From [Mycobacterium] manitobense (GTDB lineage: Bacteria > Actinomycetota > Actinomycetes > Mycobacteriales > Mycobacteriaceae): a DNA stretch of 35,243 bases. Location of the stretch: the NCBI RefSeq assembly GCF_025821665.1, contig NZ_JACKSJ010000010.1, positions 1 to 35,243 on the forward strand. The letters run 5' to 3'. Below are positions 1 through 8,608 of the stretch, piece by piece. The position numbers and the translations under genes were made by a program. The first letter of the stretch is position 1. Every line of letters begins with the position of its first letter. The notes beneath the pieces are model-generated. The model was not told where the DNA came from, did not search any database, and saw only the letters and a list, made by a program, of their open reading frames with translations.

Positions 1-1953
1 CCGACCGTCGCCGCCGGTGCGGTGGCCCTGCACGCCGACCGCACCCCCGCGGCCACCGACCTGCTCACCGCCCTCGCCGGCGGCGCCCCCGCCGCGGTGG
101 TGCTCCCCGAGTACTCCGACCTGCAGGCCACGCCGACCGACGGCGGCTGGCGGGTCAGCGGCGTCACCACCGCCGTCCCCGGCGCCTGCTCGGCGCGAAT
201 CCTGTTGGTGCCGGCGCACACCGGCGATGCGGGGCTGATCTGGCTGGCCGTCGCCGCGGATGCGCCCGGCGTCGCCGCAGAACCGGTGGGCGGCACCGAC
301 ATCACCACCGACGCCGGTGTGCTGCGCCTGGACGGGCACGACGCGTCCGCGGAGGCGGTGCTCACCGGCATCGACGACGACCGGGCGCGATGCGTCGTGA
401 TGGCGCTGACGGCCTGCGCGTCGGCAGGCATCGTCGGCTGGTGCGTCGGCGCGGTGACCGCACACCTGCGCACCCGCGAGCAGTTCGGCAGGCCGATCGG
501 CTCCTTCCAGGCGCTGCAGCACCGGGCGGCGATGCTGCTGGTCAACGCCGAACTGGCGGCGGCCGCGGCGTGGGACGCGGTCCGTGCCGACGGCGATTCG
601 CTGGAGCAGCACCGCATCGCCGCGGCGGGAGCAGCCGTGACGGCCGTCGCCACGGCGCCCGACCTGGTGCTCGACGCGCTGACCATGTTCGGCGCGATCG
701 GCTTCACCTGGGAACACGACCTGCACCTCTACTGGCGGCGGGCCATCAGCCTGGCCGGCGCCGTCGGGCCGATGAGCAGGTGGACGCGGCGGATGGGCGA
801 GCTGGCCACCACCGCCGTCCGCGACATGGCGGTGAATCTCGGTGCGGCCGAAGCGGAGTTGCGCTCCGAGGTCGCCGACACCCTGGACCGGGCGCTGACC
901 CTGGGCAACGACGGCATCGGTAAACAGGGTGACTACGAGCACTTCATGACCGGACCGCAGCGCACCCTGCTCGCCGACGCCGGACTGGTCGCCCCGCACT
1001 GGCCCGCGCCCTGGGGACTGGACGCCACGCCGTTGCAGCAGTTGGTGATCGACGAGGAGTTCGCCCGGCGGCCGGATCTGGTGCGCCCGTCGCTGGGCAT
1101 CGCCGAGTGGATCGTGCCGAGCCTGCTGCAGGCCGCCCCGCCCGAGGTGCAGCAGCGGCTGATCCCGCCGACGCAGCGCGGCGAGCTGGGCTGGTGCCAG
1201 CTGTTCAGTGAGCCCGGCGCCGGATCGGATCTGGCCTCACTGGTGACCAGGGCCACCCGGGTCGAGGGCGGATGGCGCATCAACGGCCACAAGATCTGGA
1301 CGTCGTCGGCCGAGCGCGCGGACTTCGGCGCCCTGCTGGCCCGCACCGATCCCGACGCGGCCAAGCACCGCGGCATCGGCTACTTCGTGCTCGACATGCG
1401 CTCACCCGGCGTCGAGGTGCAGCCGATCAAACAGGCCAACGGTGAAGCACATTTCAACGAGGTGTTCCTGGCCGACGTGTTCGTCCCCGACGAGATGCTG
1501 CTGGGCGACCCGGCCGCAGGCTGGCAGCTGGCCATCAGCACGATGGCCACCGAACGGGTCGCGATCAGCGGCTACGTGAACAACGACCGCGCCAGCGCGT
1601 TGCGCGCCATGGCAGCCGGTCCCGACGGCGAGGACGTGCGGCGCGCACTCGGCGAGATCGACGCCTACACCAACGCGATCAGGGCGCTCGGCGTGCGCGA
1701 GACGCTGCGCCTGCTCGACGGCCAGGCCGCCGGGCCTGCGTCGAGCATCGCCAAGGTCGCCACCACCGTGCTGCTGCGCAAGGTGTCCCGGCACACGCTC
1801 GACGTGGCCGGGCCGCTGGCGGTGACCGAGCAGTCCGACCCGCCGGTCGTGGCGCCGTACCTGCACCTGCCCGCCGAGCTGATCGGCGGCGGCACACCCG
1901 AGATCCAGCTCAACATCATCGCGCAGATGATCCTGGGCCTGCCGCGGAAGTGA
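1..1953 (+). CDS. Two-domain acyl-CoA dehydrogenase (FadE-like), 5' truncated by window edge
   Basis: The frame is open from base 1, so at least 650 residues are visible and the true start lies to the left. The visible N-terminal half carries the helical C-terminal domain of one acyl-CoA dehydrogenase (REQFGRPIG near residues 159-167, then GAIGFTWEHDLHLYWRRA). From about residue 316 a second complete module begins, with the FAD/substrate signature WCQLFSEPGAGSDLAS (398-413) and the terminal helix motif GGGTPEIQLNIIAQ (from about 629). Such fused proteins of about 700 residues are known among mycobacterial FadE enzymes, which oxidise acyl-CoA thioesters with FAD. At both places where MCAD-type enzymes carry the YEGT catalytic Glu, this protein has Gly/Ala-Val-Gly, so any catalytic base must sit elsewhere, as in FadE26-like subunits. 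It is followed after 36 bases by the thiolase-fold gene, and both appear to be in one operon. The substrate is not determined. Confidence 0.9.
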   Translation, partial: PTVAAGAVALHADRTPAATDLLTALAGGAPAAVVLPEYSDLQATPTDGGWRVSGVTTAVPGACSARILLVPAHTGDAGLIWLAVAADAPGVAAEPVGGTDITTDAGVLRLDGHDASAEAVLTGIDDDRARCVVMALTACASAGIVGWCVGAVTAHLRTREQFGRPIGSFQALQHRAAMLLVNAELAAAAAWDAVRADGDSLEQHRIAAAGAAVTAVATAPDLVLDALTMFGAIGFTWEHDLHLYWRRAISLAGAVGPMSRWTRRMGELATTAVRDMAVNLGAAEAELRSEVADTLDRALTLGNDGIGKQGDYEHFMTGPQRTLLADAGLVAPHWPAPWGLDATPLQQLVIDEEFARRPDLVRPSLGIAEWIVPSLLQAAPPEVQQRLIPPTQRGELGWCQLFSEPGAGSDLASLVTRATRVEGGWRINGHKIWTSSAERADFGALLARTDPDAAKHRGIGYFVLDMRSPGVEVQPIKQANGEAHFNEVFLADVFVPDEMLLGDPAAGWQLAISTMATERVAISGYVNNDRASALRAMAAGPDGEDVRRALGEIDAYTNAIRALGVRETLRLLDGQAAGPASSIAKVATTVLLRKVSRHTLDVAGPLAVTEQSDPPVVAPYLHLPAELIGGGTPEIQLNIIAQMILGLPRK

Positions 1954-1989
1954 CGACCGCGAACGTGATTGCAGCGGAGAGGAGTACGA

Positions 1990-3198
1990 ATGGGACTACG
2001 CGGTGAGGCCGCCATCGTCGGCTATGTGGAGCTGCCGCCGGAACGGATGAGCAAGGCGTCCCCGGCGCCGTTCACACTCGAGCAGTGGGCGGAGCTCAGC
2101 GCCGACGCGCTGGCCGACGCCGGGCTGACCGGTGACGTGGTGGACGGCATCGTGACGTCGCACCTGGCCGAGTCGGAGATCTTCGTGCCGTCGACTATCG
2201 CCGAATACCTGGGCGTCGGAGCGAATTTCGCCGAACTGGTGGACCTCGGCGGCGCCAGTGCCGCCGGCATGGTGTGGCGGGCCGCGGCGGCCGTCGAGCT
2301 CGGTCTGTGCGACGTGGTGCTGTGTGTGCTGCCGGCCCGCTACATCACCCCGACGTCGGACCGCAAGCCCAAGGCGCTGTCCGACGCGGTGTTCTTCGGC
2401 TCGTCGAGCAACCAGTTCGGTTCTCCCCAGGCTGAATTCGAGATCCCCTACGGCAACCTCGGGCAGAACGGGCCGTACGGCCAGGTGGCGCAGCGCTACG
2501 GCGCGGTGTACGGCTACGACGAGCGCGCGATGGCCAAGATCGTCGTCGACCAGCGGGTCAACGCCAATCACACCGACGGCGTGATCTGGCGGGACAAGCC
2601 GTTGACGGTCGAGGACGTGCTCGCCAGCCCGGTGATCGCCGACCCGCTGCACATGCTCGAGATCGTCATGCCGTGCGTCGGGGGCGCGGCGGTGGTGGTG
2701 GCGAACACCGACATCGCCCGCCGTGCCCGCAATCGGCCGGTGTGGATCAAGGGGTTCGGCGAACACGTGCCCTTCAAGACCCCGACGTACGCGGCCGACC
2801 TGCTGCAGACGCCGATCGCCAAGGCCGCCGACACCGCGTTCTCGATGACCGGCCTGCGCCGCGAGGACATGGACATGGTGTCGATCTACGACTGCTACAC
2901 CATCACCGTGCTGCTGTCGCTGGAGGACGCCGGCTTCTGCGAGAAGGGCAAGGGCATGGGTTTCGTCGCCGAGCACGACCTGACGTTCCGCGGCGACTTC
3001 CCGCTCAACACCGCGGGCGGTCAGCTCGGCTTCGGGCAGGCCGGCCTCGCCGGCGGCATGCACCACGTCTGCGACGCGACCCGCCAGATCATGGGACGCG
3101 CTGGCGCCGCACAGGTCGCCGACTGCCACCGCGCGTTCGTGTCCGGCAACGGCGGCATCCTCTCCGAACAGACCACGCTGATCCTGGAGGGCGACTGA
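1990..3198 (+). CDS. Thiolase-fold lipid-transfer/aldolase-type protein (Ltp2-like)
   Basis: The product has 402 residues. ATG 1990 is chosen because a purine-rich GAGAGGAG site (about 1977-1984) precedes it; an in-frame TTG at 1969 is possible but unneeded. The sequence has the thiolase fold of the SCP-x/Ltp group: a nucleophilic-elbow region GGASAAG (87-93), SIYDCYTITV, and the C-terminal loop NTAGGQLGFGQAG (340-352). All three thiolase catalytic residues are replaced: the elbow Cys by Ala/Ser, the GHP His by Gln350, and the C-terminal Cys by about Ser385. That pattern excludes ordinary thiolysis. It matches the Ltp2 family, in which the fold is repurposed as a retro-aldolase that removes steroid or branched side chains and partners a DUF35 protein. 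Such a DUF35 gene starts one base after this stop. The assignment to aldolase is inferred from family and context. Confidence 0.85.
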   Translation: MGLRGEAAIVGYVELPPERMSKASPAPFTLEQWAELSADALADAGLTGDVVDGIVTSHLAESEIFVPSTIAEYLGVGANFAELVDLGGASAAGMVWRAAAAVELGLCDVVLCVLPARYITPTSDRKPKALSDAVFFGSSSNQFGSPQAEFEIPYGNLGQNGPYGQVAQRYGAVYGYDERAMAKIVVDQRVNANHTDGVIWRDKPLTVEDVLASPVIADPLHMLEIVMPCVGGAAVVVANTDIARRARNRPVWIKGFGEHVPFKTPTYAADLLQTPIAKAADTAFSMTGLRREDMDMVSIYDCYTITVLLSLEDAGFCEKGKGMGFVAEHDLTFRGDFPLNTAGGQLGFGQAGLAGGMHHVCDATRQIMGRAGAAQVADCHRAFVSGNGGILSEQTTLILEGD

Positions 3199-3199
3199 C

Positions 3200-3628
3200 A
3201 TGAGCGAGATGACGTTCGAGCGGCCGATGCCGGTCAAGACGCCCACCACGGCGCCGTTCTGGGATGCGCTCGCCGAGCACCGCGTCCGCATCCAGTACTC
3301 GCCGTCGTCCGGCGCGTACGTGTTCTACCCGCGGGTGCGTGCGCCGCGGACGCTCGCCGACGACCTGGAGTGGCGGGAGATCTCCGGCATGGGAACGCTC
3401 TACTCGTTCACCGTGGCCCGGCGTCCCGTCGGCCCGCACTTCGCCGACACGGTGCCGCTGCTGCCTGCGATCGTCGAGTGGGACGAGGGTCCGCGGTTCT
3501 CCACCGAGATGGTCGACGTCGCGCCCGAGGACCTGCGCATCGGGATGCGGGTGCGGCCGGTCTACTTCGACTATCCCGGAGACCACCCCGACCACGCCGT
3601 CACGATGCTGCGCTACCGCCCCGCCTGA
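3200..3628 (+). CDS. DUF35 OB-fold protein with degenerate zinc ribbon
   Basis: The product has 142 residues and starts one base after the thiolase-fold stop, with CTGGAGG (3184-3190) as ribosome binding site, so the two are translationally coupled. The order is that of DUF35 proteins: an N-terminal helix (FWDALAEHRVRIQY), a rubredoxin-like ribbon ending in FYPR, then an OB fold (GTLYSFTVARRP, VPLLPAIVEW, VRPVYFD). DUF35 proteins pair with thiolase-fold enzymes and are needed for Ltp2-type aldolase activity. The ribbon normally reads CxxCG...PRxxCPxC. Here those four positions appear to be Ser34, Ser37, Ala48 and Thr51, and the whole protein has no cysteine, so it cannot bind zinc in the usual way. 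The gap of 82 bases to the next gene suggests the operon ends here. Confidence 0.88.
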   Translation: MSEMTFERPMPVKTPTTAPFWDALAEHRVRIQYSPSSGAYVFYPRVRAPRTLADDLEWREISGMGTLYSFTVARRPVGPHFADTVPLLPAIVEWDEGPRFSTEMVDVAPEDLRIGMRVRPVYFDYPGDHPDHAVTMLRYRPA

Positions 3629-3710
3629 CGGTGGCGCAGCTCACACAAAGGTTTGAACATCCCGCCTGGTGGAACCTGTCAGCTCGACAGCCAAAGCCAG
3701 GAGGGGACAC

Positions 3711-4256
3711 ATGTCCGAGAACGAAAAGGCCGATCAGGCCCGTAAAGGACTGGTCGACGCAGTCAAGGGCAAGGCGAAGGAGATCGCCGGCGCGGTGACG
3801 GGGAACGACTCCCTGACCGCCGAGGGGCAGCTCGAGCAGACCCAGGCGCAGGAGCGCCGGGAGGCCAACGCCCAGGAGGCTGTGGCCGATGCCAAGGCCA
3901 CCGAGGCGCAGTCCGAGGCCGCCGAGGCCAGGGTGGCCGCCGCCGAGGAGCGCACCACCGTCGAGGCACAGGCCCAGACCGTCGAGAACGCGGCCCGCCA
4001 GCAGCAGCTGGCGGAGAAGCAGACCGCCGAGCAGGCCGCACAGGCCGAGGTGGCCCGGGCCGCGGCCAAGGCCCAGACCGACGCGCAGCGCGAGGTGGCG
4101 CAGGCCGAGGGCGAGGCACGCGCACAGGCGACCGCGGCGGCCGCCGAGGTCGTGGACGCCGACGCCGAACACCGGGCCGCACAGCAGGCCGCGGCCAGCG
4201 CCCACGCCGAGGCCGAGCGGATTCGCCAGCAGGCGCCCCCCGCGGACCAGTCCTGA
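3711..4256 (+). CDS. CsbD-like stress protein with long Ala/Glu/Gln coiled-coil tail
   Basis: The product has 181 residues. ATG 3711 has a strong AGGAGGGG site at about 3699-3706. Residues 10-50 (GLVDAVKGKAKEIAGAVTG and following) match the CsbD-like pattern, named for a general-stress gene of Bacillus under SigB. CsbD proteins are usually only 60-70 residues; here about 130 further residues are almost entirely Ala, Glu, Gln, Arg and Lys with heptad-like spacing, so a long soluble helix or coiled coil is expected. There is no signal peptide or membrane segment. The next gene, 25 bases downstream, encodes another protein of the same composition, and the two are probably co-transcribed. A stress role is inferred from the CsbD part; the molecular function is unknown. 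Confidence 0.85.
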   Translation: MSENEKADQARKGLVDAVKGKAKEIAGAVTGNDSLTAEGQLEQTQAQERREANAQEAVADAKATEAQSEAAEARVAAAEERTTVEAQAQTVENAARQQQLAEKQTAEQAAQAEVARAAAKAQTDAQREVAQAEGEARAQATAAAAEVVDADAEHRAAQQAAASAHAEAERIRQQAPPADQS

Positions 4257-4281
4257 CCCGACACACATCCAGGAGAATCTT

Positions 4282-4944
4282 GTGAAGATCACCGAATTAC
4301 CCGTGGCCGTGCTGCGGTTTCAGTACCAGCTTGCCCGTTTCCCGCTGCAGCTGATCGAACAGCGCGTGGTGTCCCGCCTCAACGAGGAGACGCCGGCCCG
4401 GCTGTTCTACGAGCGTTCGCTCGGCATCCTCGACGCCACCGTCGGCGGCGCCCTCAACGATCCGGACCTCGTGCAGCGCGGTGCGGCATCGGTCGAACGC
4501 AGTGACGCGCTGAGCCGGGCAGCCCGGCTCGACACGGCTGCCGAGGCGAAGAAGGCAAAGGCCGACGCCGAGTTCGAGGCCAAGCGGGACCAGGCCGCGC
4601 AGCAGCGCAAGGCCGCGCAGGAGACCAAGGCCGAGGAGGTCCGCGAGGCCCGCGAGACCGCCCAGGAGCGCACCCGCAACGCCGCCGAGACCGCGCGCAA
4701 GCGCACCGATTCGGTCAAGGACCGGGCCGACGACGTCGCCGAGAAGCGGGTCAAGACCGCCGAGGCGGCCAAGCGTCAGCAGAAGGACGAGATCTCCGCG
4801 GCCGAGCGGAAGGCCACCGAGCAGGCCGCGGCCAAGCGCGAGGACGCTCAGGACAAGCGGGCCGCCGCGGCGCAGCAGAAGGCGGAGGCCGACCGCATCG
4901 AGGAGCTGGCCGAGGTCGCGAAAGACAAGCGCAAGGCCGACTAG
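4282..4944 (+). CDS. Coiled-coil protein of the mycobacterial 'IF2 family'-annotated type; function unknown
   Basis: The product has 220 residues. GTG 4282 follows AGGAG (4271-4275) at normal spacing. The first 75 residues are mixed and probably globular (VKITELPVAVLRFQYQLARF, then LFYERSLGILDATVGGAL). From about residue 90 the chain becomes a continuous charged helix of Ala, Lys, Glu, Arg and Gln. Similar actinobacterial proteins are often labelled IF2-family translation initiation factor, but only because the N-terminal region of IF2 has the same low-complexity composition; no GTPase motif is present, so that label should not be believed. It sits 25 bases after the CsbD-like gene and shares its composition, which suggests a common stress or envelope-associated role (inference). 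The downstream gene converges on it. Confidence 0.8.
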   Translation: MKITELPVAVLRFQYQLARFPLQLIEQRVVSRLNEETPARLFYERSLGILDATVGGALNDPDLVQRGAASVERSDALSRAARLDTAAEAKKAKADAEFEAKRDQAAQQRKAAQETKAEEVREARETAQERTRNAAETARKRTDSVKDRADDVAEKRVKTAEAAKRQQKDEISAAERKATEQAAAKREDAQDKRAAAAQQKAEADRIEELAEVAKDKRKAD

Positions 4945-4998
4945 CGCAGCGCCGGCGCGGGCGGCCGACGCGATCGCCTGCCGGCTGGGCGAGATCGG

Positions 4999-6450
4999 TC
5001 AGGTGCCGCAGAACGTCCGGTAGCTGCCGAAGTCGCCGGGCGCCGGTTCGGCGTAGCGGTCGAGGCCGGGACGCTCGTCGTAGGGCCGGGCCAGCACCTC
5101 GAGCAGCTGCTGCACCGGGGCGAGGTCGCCTGCCGTCGCCGCCACCAGCGCCTCCTCCACCAGGTGGTTGCGCGGGATGTAGACGGGGTTGGCGCGGTCC
5201 ATCACCGCCGGGTCGGGACCCGCGGCCCGCCACGCCGCCGCCCACGCGTCGAAGCCGGTCAGGTCGGCGAACAGCGCCCGCGCCGGTTCGGCGTCGCCAC
5301 GCGCCGCCGCGCCGAGGTGGAGGAAGAAGGACGTGAAGTCGACCTGGCTGGCGTGCAGCAGGGCCAGCAGGTCGGTCACCAGCGGCGCCGCAGCGTCGGC
5401 CGTCAGGCCGATCTTGGCCGCCATCCCCGCCGACCAGGCCGCCTGATAGCGCTGGGTGAACCCGCCGAGCGCCTCCGTCGCGATCGCGACGGCGCGTTCC
5501 TGGTCGTCGGCGAACAGGGGGAGCAGCGCCTCGGCGAAGCGGGCCAGGTTCCACTGCGCGACGACGGGCTGGTTGCCGTAGGCGTAGCGGCCCCAGCTGT
5601 CGATCGAGCTGAACACCGTCTCCGGGTCGTAGGCGTCCATGAACGCGCACGGGCCGTAGTCGATGGTCTCGCCGGAGATCGTCATGTTGTCGGTGTTCAT
5701 CACACCGTGCACGAAGCCCACGAGCATCCACTGCGCGATCAGCCGGGCCTGCACGTCGACCACCGACTCGAACAGCGCGAGGTAGGGGTGTTCGGCCCCG
5801 GTCGCCGCGGGGTGGTGGCGGGCGATGGCGTGGTCGGCGAGGCGGCGCAGCACCTCGGTGTCGCCCGACGCGGCTGCGTACTGGAAGCTGCCCACCCGCA
5901 GGTGGCTGCTCGCCACCCGGGTGAGCACGGCGCCGGGCAGCAGCGTCTCGCGCTGCACCTGCCTGCCGGTGGCCACGACCGCCAGCGACCGGGTGCTCGG
6001 TATCCCCATGGCATGCATGGCCTCGCTGATCACGTATTCGCGCAGCATCGGGCCTACTGCGGCCAGCCCGTCGCCGCCGCGGGCGAACGGCGTGCGGCCC
6101 GACCCCTTCAGCGCCAGGTCGCGCACCCGCCCGCCGGCGTCCTCCCGCTCACCGAGCAGCAGGGCCCGGCCGTCGCCCAGTCGCGGCACGTACCCGCCGA
6201 ACTGGTGCCCGGCGTAGCCCTGGGCCACCGGCACCGCCTCGTCGGGCACCCGGTTGCCGGTCAGCAGGCCGACGCCGTCGGCACTGCGCAGCCACCCGGG
6301 GTCGAGTCCGAGGTCGGCGGCCAGCGCCTCGTTCAGCAGCAGCAGCCGCGGCTCCGGCGCCGGTTCGGCACGCCAGCGGACGGCCAGTTCGGGGAGTTCG
6401 TCGGCGAACCGGTGCTGCAGTCCGATGGTGGTGGCGGGTTCAACACTCAC
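4999..6450 (-). CDS. selO: Protein adenylyltransferase SelO (YdiU family)
   Basis: The product has 483 residues, the usual length for bacterial SelO. It has the pseudokinase fold that binds ATP upside down and transfers AMP to hydroxyl side chains, a reaction tied to redox stress. Visible motifs are [10 protein letters not shown] (79-87 region), [15 protein letters not shown] with Lys115, [28 protein letters not shown] (248-255, Asp254) and [13 protein letters not shown] with the metal Asp264. The protein ends FCGT, so the penultimate-region Cys at 481 occupies the position of selenocysteine in eukaryotic SelO. Translation starts at GTG 6450 just after GGAGAGG. The 43 bases to the divergent gene at 6494 must hold both promoters. 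Confidence 0.95.
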   Translation of the reverse strand: MSVEPATTIGLQHRFADELPELAVRWRAEPAPEPRLLLLNEALAADLGLDPGWLRSADGVGLLTGNRVPDEAVPVAQGYAGHQFGGYVPRLGDGRALLLGEREDAGGRVRDLALKGSGRTPFARGGDGLAAVGPMLREYVISEAMHAMGIPSTRSLAVVATGRQVQRETLLPGAVLTRVASSHLRVGSFQYAAASGDTEVLRRLADHAIARHHPAATGAEHPYLALFESVVDVQARLIAQWMLVGFVHGVMNTDNMTISGETIDYGPCAFMDAYDPETVFSSIDSWGRYAYGNQPVVAQWNLARFAEALLPLFADDQERAVAIATEALGGFTQRYQAAWSAGMAAKIGLTADAAAPLVTDLLALLHASQVDFTSFFLHLGAAARGDAEPARALFADLTGFDAWAAAWRAAGPDPAVMDRANPVYIPRNHLVEEALVAATAGDLAPVQQLLEVLARPYDERPGLDRYAEPAPGDFGSYRTFCGT

Positions 6451-6493
6451 CCTCTCCAGGGTACGGAGCGCAGCGGTCTGTGATAGTTCAGCG

Positions 6494-7039
6494 ATGCCCC
6501 ATCTGCGCTTCTACGCGGTGGACGACGACCACCGGGCCGTCCTGGACGCGGTGTTCGGGCAGGGCGACTTCGCGGTGTACGACATGCACGCCGAACCCGG
6601 CAGGCCGATCGGCCGCTACCGGGCGGCCGACGAGGTGCCGATGGCGCAGCACGGGACGCACCTGATGCTGCACGTCGTGAGCGCCGGCGGCGAACCGATC
6701 CTCGGCGGGAAGGTGATCGGCGGCTGGGGACTGGTGCAGCTGAGCTTCGGCGCCTTCTTCCGGCAGCGCGAGCTGCGCTGGAGCTTCACCAACCACAACA
6801 CCGTCAAGACGGCGATGAAGTGGGTGGCGACCTACCCGGACTCGGGGAGTCCGCACGACTGGGACTTCGACGAGGTCAACCGCGCCTCCGCCCGCTTGAA
6901 CCGGAAGATCCGCAAGCTCGGGGTGGACGCGATCGGCCCGCACCCGGTGCTGCCCGCGGCGGCGGCGCTGATCGACCGACACGGCCTGACGCACGTGTAC
7001 GGCACCGGCGTGCACGCCCGCCCCGCCGGGCAGGAGTAG
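6494..7039 (+). CDS. Conserved-looking hypothetical protein, function unknown
   Basis: The product has 181 residues and I do not recognise the family. It begins [10 protein letters not shown], contains aromatic-rich strands ([21 protein letters not shown]), an acidic stretch ([16 protein letters not shown]) and ends in a His-rich segment ([15 protein letters not shown]). No signal peptide, membrane helix or cysteine is present, so a soluble cytoplasmic protein is likely. ATG 6494 lacks a clear ribosome binding site. A GGTTC at 6437-6441 and GGGTAC at 6459-6464, 17 bases apart, weakly resemble a SigF promoter, but the -35 part overlaps the start of divergent selO. Codon pattern and position between two real genes support it as coding. 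Confidence 0.75.
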   Translation: MPHLRFYAVDDDHRAVLDAVFGQGDFAVYDMHAEPGRPIGRYRAADEVPMAQHGTHLMLHVVSAGGEPILGGKVIGGWGLVQLSFGAFFRQRELRWSFTNHNTVKTAMKWVATYPDSGSPHDWDFDEVNRASARLNRKIRKLGVDAIGPHPVLPAAAALIDRHGLTHVYGTGVHARPAGQE

Positions 7040-7057
7040 CCGACCGTTCGCGCGCTG

Positions 7058-8608
7058 CTACCAGGTGTCGACGAACCGCCGCCGCGGCGCGGGGATCGCA
7101 TGCGCGGTGGCCGTGGCGAGGGTCGCCGCGATGAGCGCGCGCGTGTCGGCCGGATCGATCACGTCGTCGATCTCGAACATCGCCGCGGCGTTGAGCGCCC
7201 GGGCGTTCTCCTGGGCGGCCGCCGTCGCCTCCCGCACCCGCTGTTCGCGCTCCGCCTCGTCGGCGATCGCCTCCAGCTCCTTGCGCATGCCGAGCCGGAC
7301 CGCGCCCTCGAGGCCCATCGGGCCGAGGTGGGCGCCTGGCCAGGCCACCGTCAGCACCGGCTCGTGCAGTCCGCCGCCGGTCATCGCCTGCGCGCCGAGC
7401 CCGTATCCGCGGCGCAGGATCACCGCGATCAGCGGCACCCGCAGTGCGGCGCCCGCCACCAGCAGCCGCGAACCCCGCCGCACCAGCCCCTCGGCCTCCG
7501 CGGCGGGCCCGACCATGTAGCCCGGGCAGTCGACCAGCGACACCACCGGCAGGCCGAAGGCGTCGCACAGCTGCAGGAACCGCGCGGCCTTCTCGGCCCC
7601 GGCGGCGGTGATGGCGCCTGCCATGAAGCGGGTGTCGTTGGCGATGACGCCCACGGCGCGGCCCTCGACACGGACCAGCGCCGTCACCATCTCGCGGGCG
7701 AAGCGCCGCCGCAGGAACGTCACCGACCCCTCGTCGGCCAGGGTCTCGATGATCGGGGCGACGTCGTAGGCGCGCCTCTCGCGCTCGGGGATGGCCGTGC
7801 GCAGCGGCGTCTGGTCGGCGGCGGCGCCGGGCGGTGTCGAGCCCTGGAAGTAGCCGAGCAGCGTCCTGGTCACCCGGACGGCATCCGCCTCGTCGGGCAC
7901 CACCACGTCGACGACCCCGTTGGGTTCCTGCACCGAGATCGGCCCGACCTCGTCGGGATGCACGTCGCCGAGGCCGCCGCCGGCGATCATGGCCGGCCCG
8001 CCCATCCCGATCGAGGTGTCGGCGGTGGCGACCACCAGGTCGGAGCAGCCGGCGAGCACCGCGTTGCCCGCGAAGCACCTGCCCTTCACCACCGCGATGC
8101 GCGGCACCAGGCCCGACAGGCCGGCCCACAGCCTGAACGCCCGGACCTCGAGCGAGGACACCGTCGCGTGGTCGGTGTCGCCGGGCCTGCCGCCGCCGCC
8201 CTCGGCGAAGAACACCGTGGGCAGCCTCAGGCGCTCGATCAGGTCGAACAGCCGGTCCTTCTTCAGGTGGCCGTACACCCCCTGGGTGCCGGCCAGCACG
8301 GTGTAGTCGTAGGACAGCACCGCGCACGGGCTGCGGTCGCCGAACAGCTCGCCGTTGACCCGGGCGGTGCCTGCGACCAGCCCGTCGGCGGGGGTGCGGG
8401 CGATCAGGTCGTCGACGTCGCGGCGGCTGCGCTGCGCCGCGATCGCGAAGCGGCCGTACTCGACGAAGGACCCCTCGTCGACGAGGTCGGCGATGTTCTC
8501 CCTGGCGGTGCGGCCACCGGCGGCGTGCCTGCGGGCCACCGCATCGGGGCGGGCGGCGTCCTCGGTGAGGGCGCGGCGACGCAGCAGTTCGGCGTGTTCG
8601 TCACGCAT
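7058..8608 (-). CDS. Acyl-CoA carboxylase carboxyltransferase (beta) subunit, orphan
   Basis: The product has 516 residues, the size of an AccD-type subunit. These transfer the carboxyl group from carboxybiotin to an acyl-CoA. The two crotonase-like halves are visible: the N-terminal half holds VLSYDYTVLAGTQGVYGHLK, FFAEGGGGRPGDTD and GRCFAGNAVLAGCSDLVV; the C-terminal half holds GVIANDTRFMAGAIT, VSLVDCPGYMVGP and the oxyanion region GYGLGAQAMTGGG followed by AWPGAHLGPMGLEGAVRLG. ATG 8608 is preceded by GGAGGGG. No biotin carboxylase or biotin carrier gene is visible within the window, so its partner is encoded elsewhere or it has another role. The C-terminal motif differs from the RKAYGG form of propionyl/acetyl-CoA enzymes, so the substrate is uncertain. 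It converges on the preceding gene and diverges from the MTHFR gene. Confidence 0.88.
   Translation of the reverse strand: MRDEHAELLRRRALTEDAARPDAVARRHAAGGRTARENIADLVDEGSFVEYGRFAIAAQRSRRDVDDLIARTPADGLVAGTARVNGELFGDRSPCAVLSYDYTVLAGTQGVYGHLKKDRLFDLIERLRLPTVFFAEGGGGRPGDTDHATVSSLEVRAFRLWAGLSGLVPRIAVVKGRCFAGNAVLAGCSDLVVATADTSIGMGGPAMIAGGGLGDVHPDEVGPISVQEPNGVVDVVVPDEADAVRVTRTLLGYFQGSTPPGAAADQTPLRTAIPERERRAYDVAPIIETLADEGSVTFLRRRFAREMVTALVRVEGRAVGVIANDTRFMAGAITAAGAEKAARFLQLCDAFGLPVVSLVDCPGYMVGPAAEAEGLVRRGSRLLVAGAALRVPLIAVILRRGYGLGAQAMTGGGLHEPVLTVAWPGAHLGPMGLEGAVRLGMRKELEAIADEAEREQRVREATAAAQENARALNAAAMFEIDDVIDPADTRALIAATLATATAHAIPAPRRRFVDTW

Noticed and set aside
3650..3676. GGTTT upstream of the CsbD-like gene as a SigF -35 box
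   Set aside because: The expected GGGTA at 15-17 bases is GGAAC, so the -10 half is not convincing.
6437..6464. SigF-like pair GGTTC-N17-GGGTAC before the unknown gene
   Set aside because: The -35 half is imperfect and lies within the first codons of selO; recorded in the gene entry but not called.
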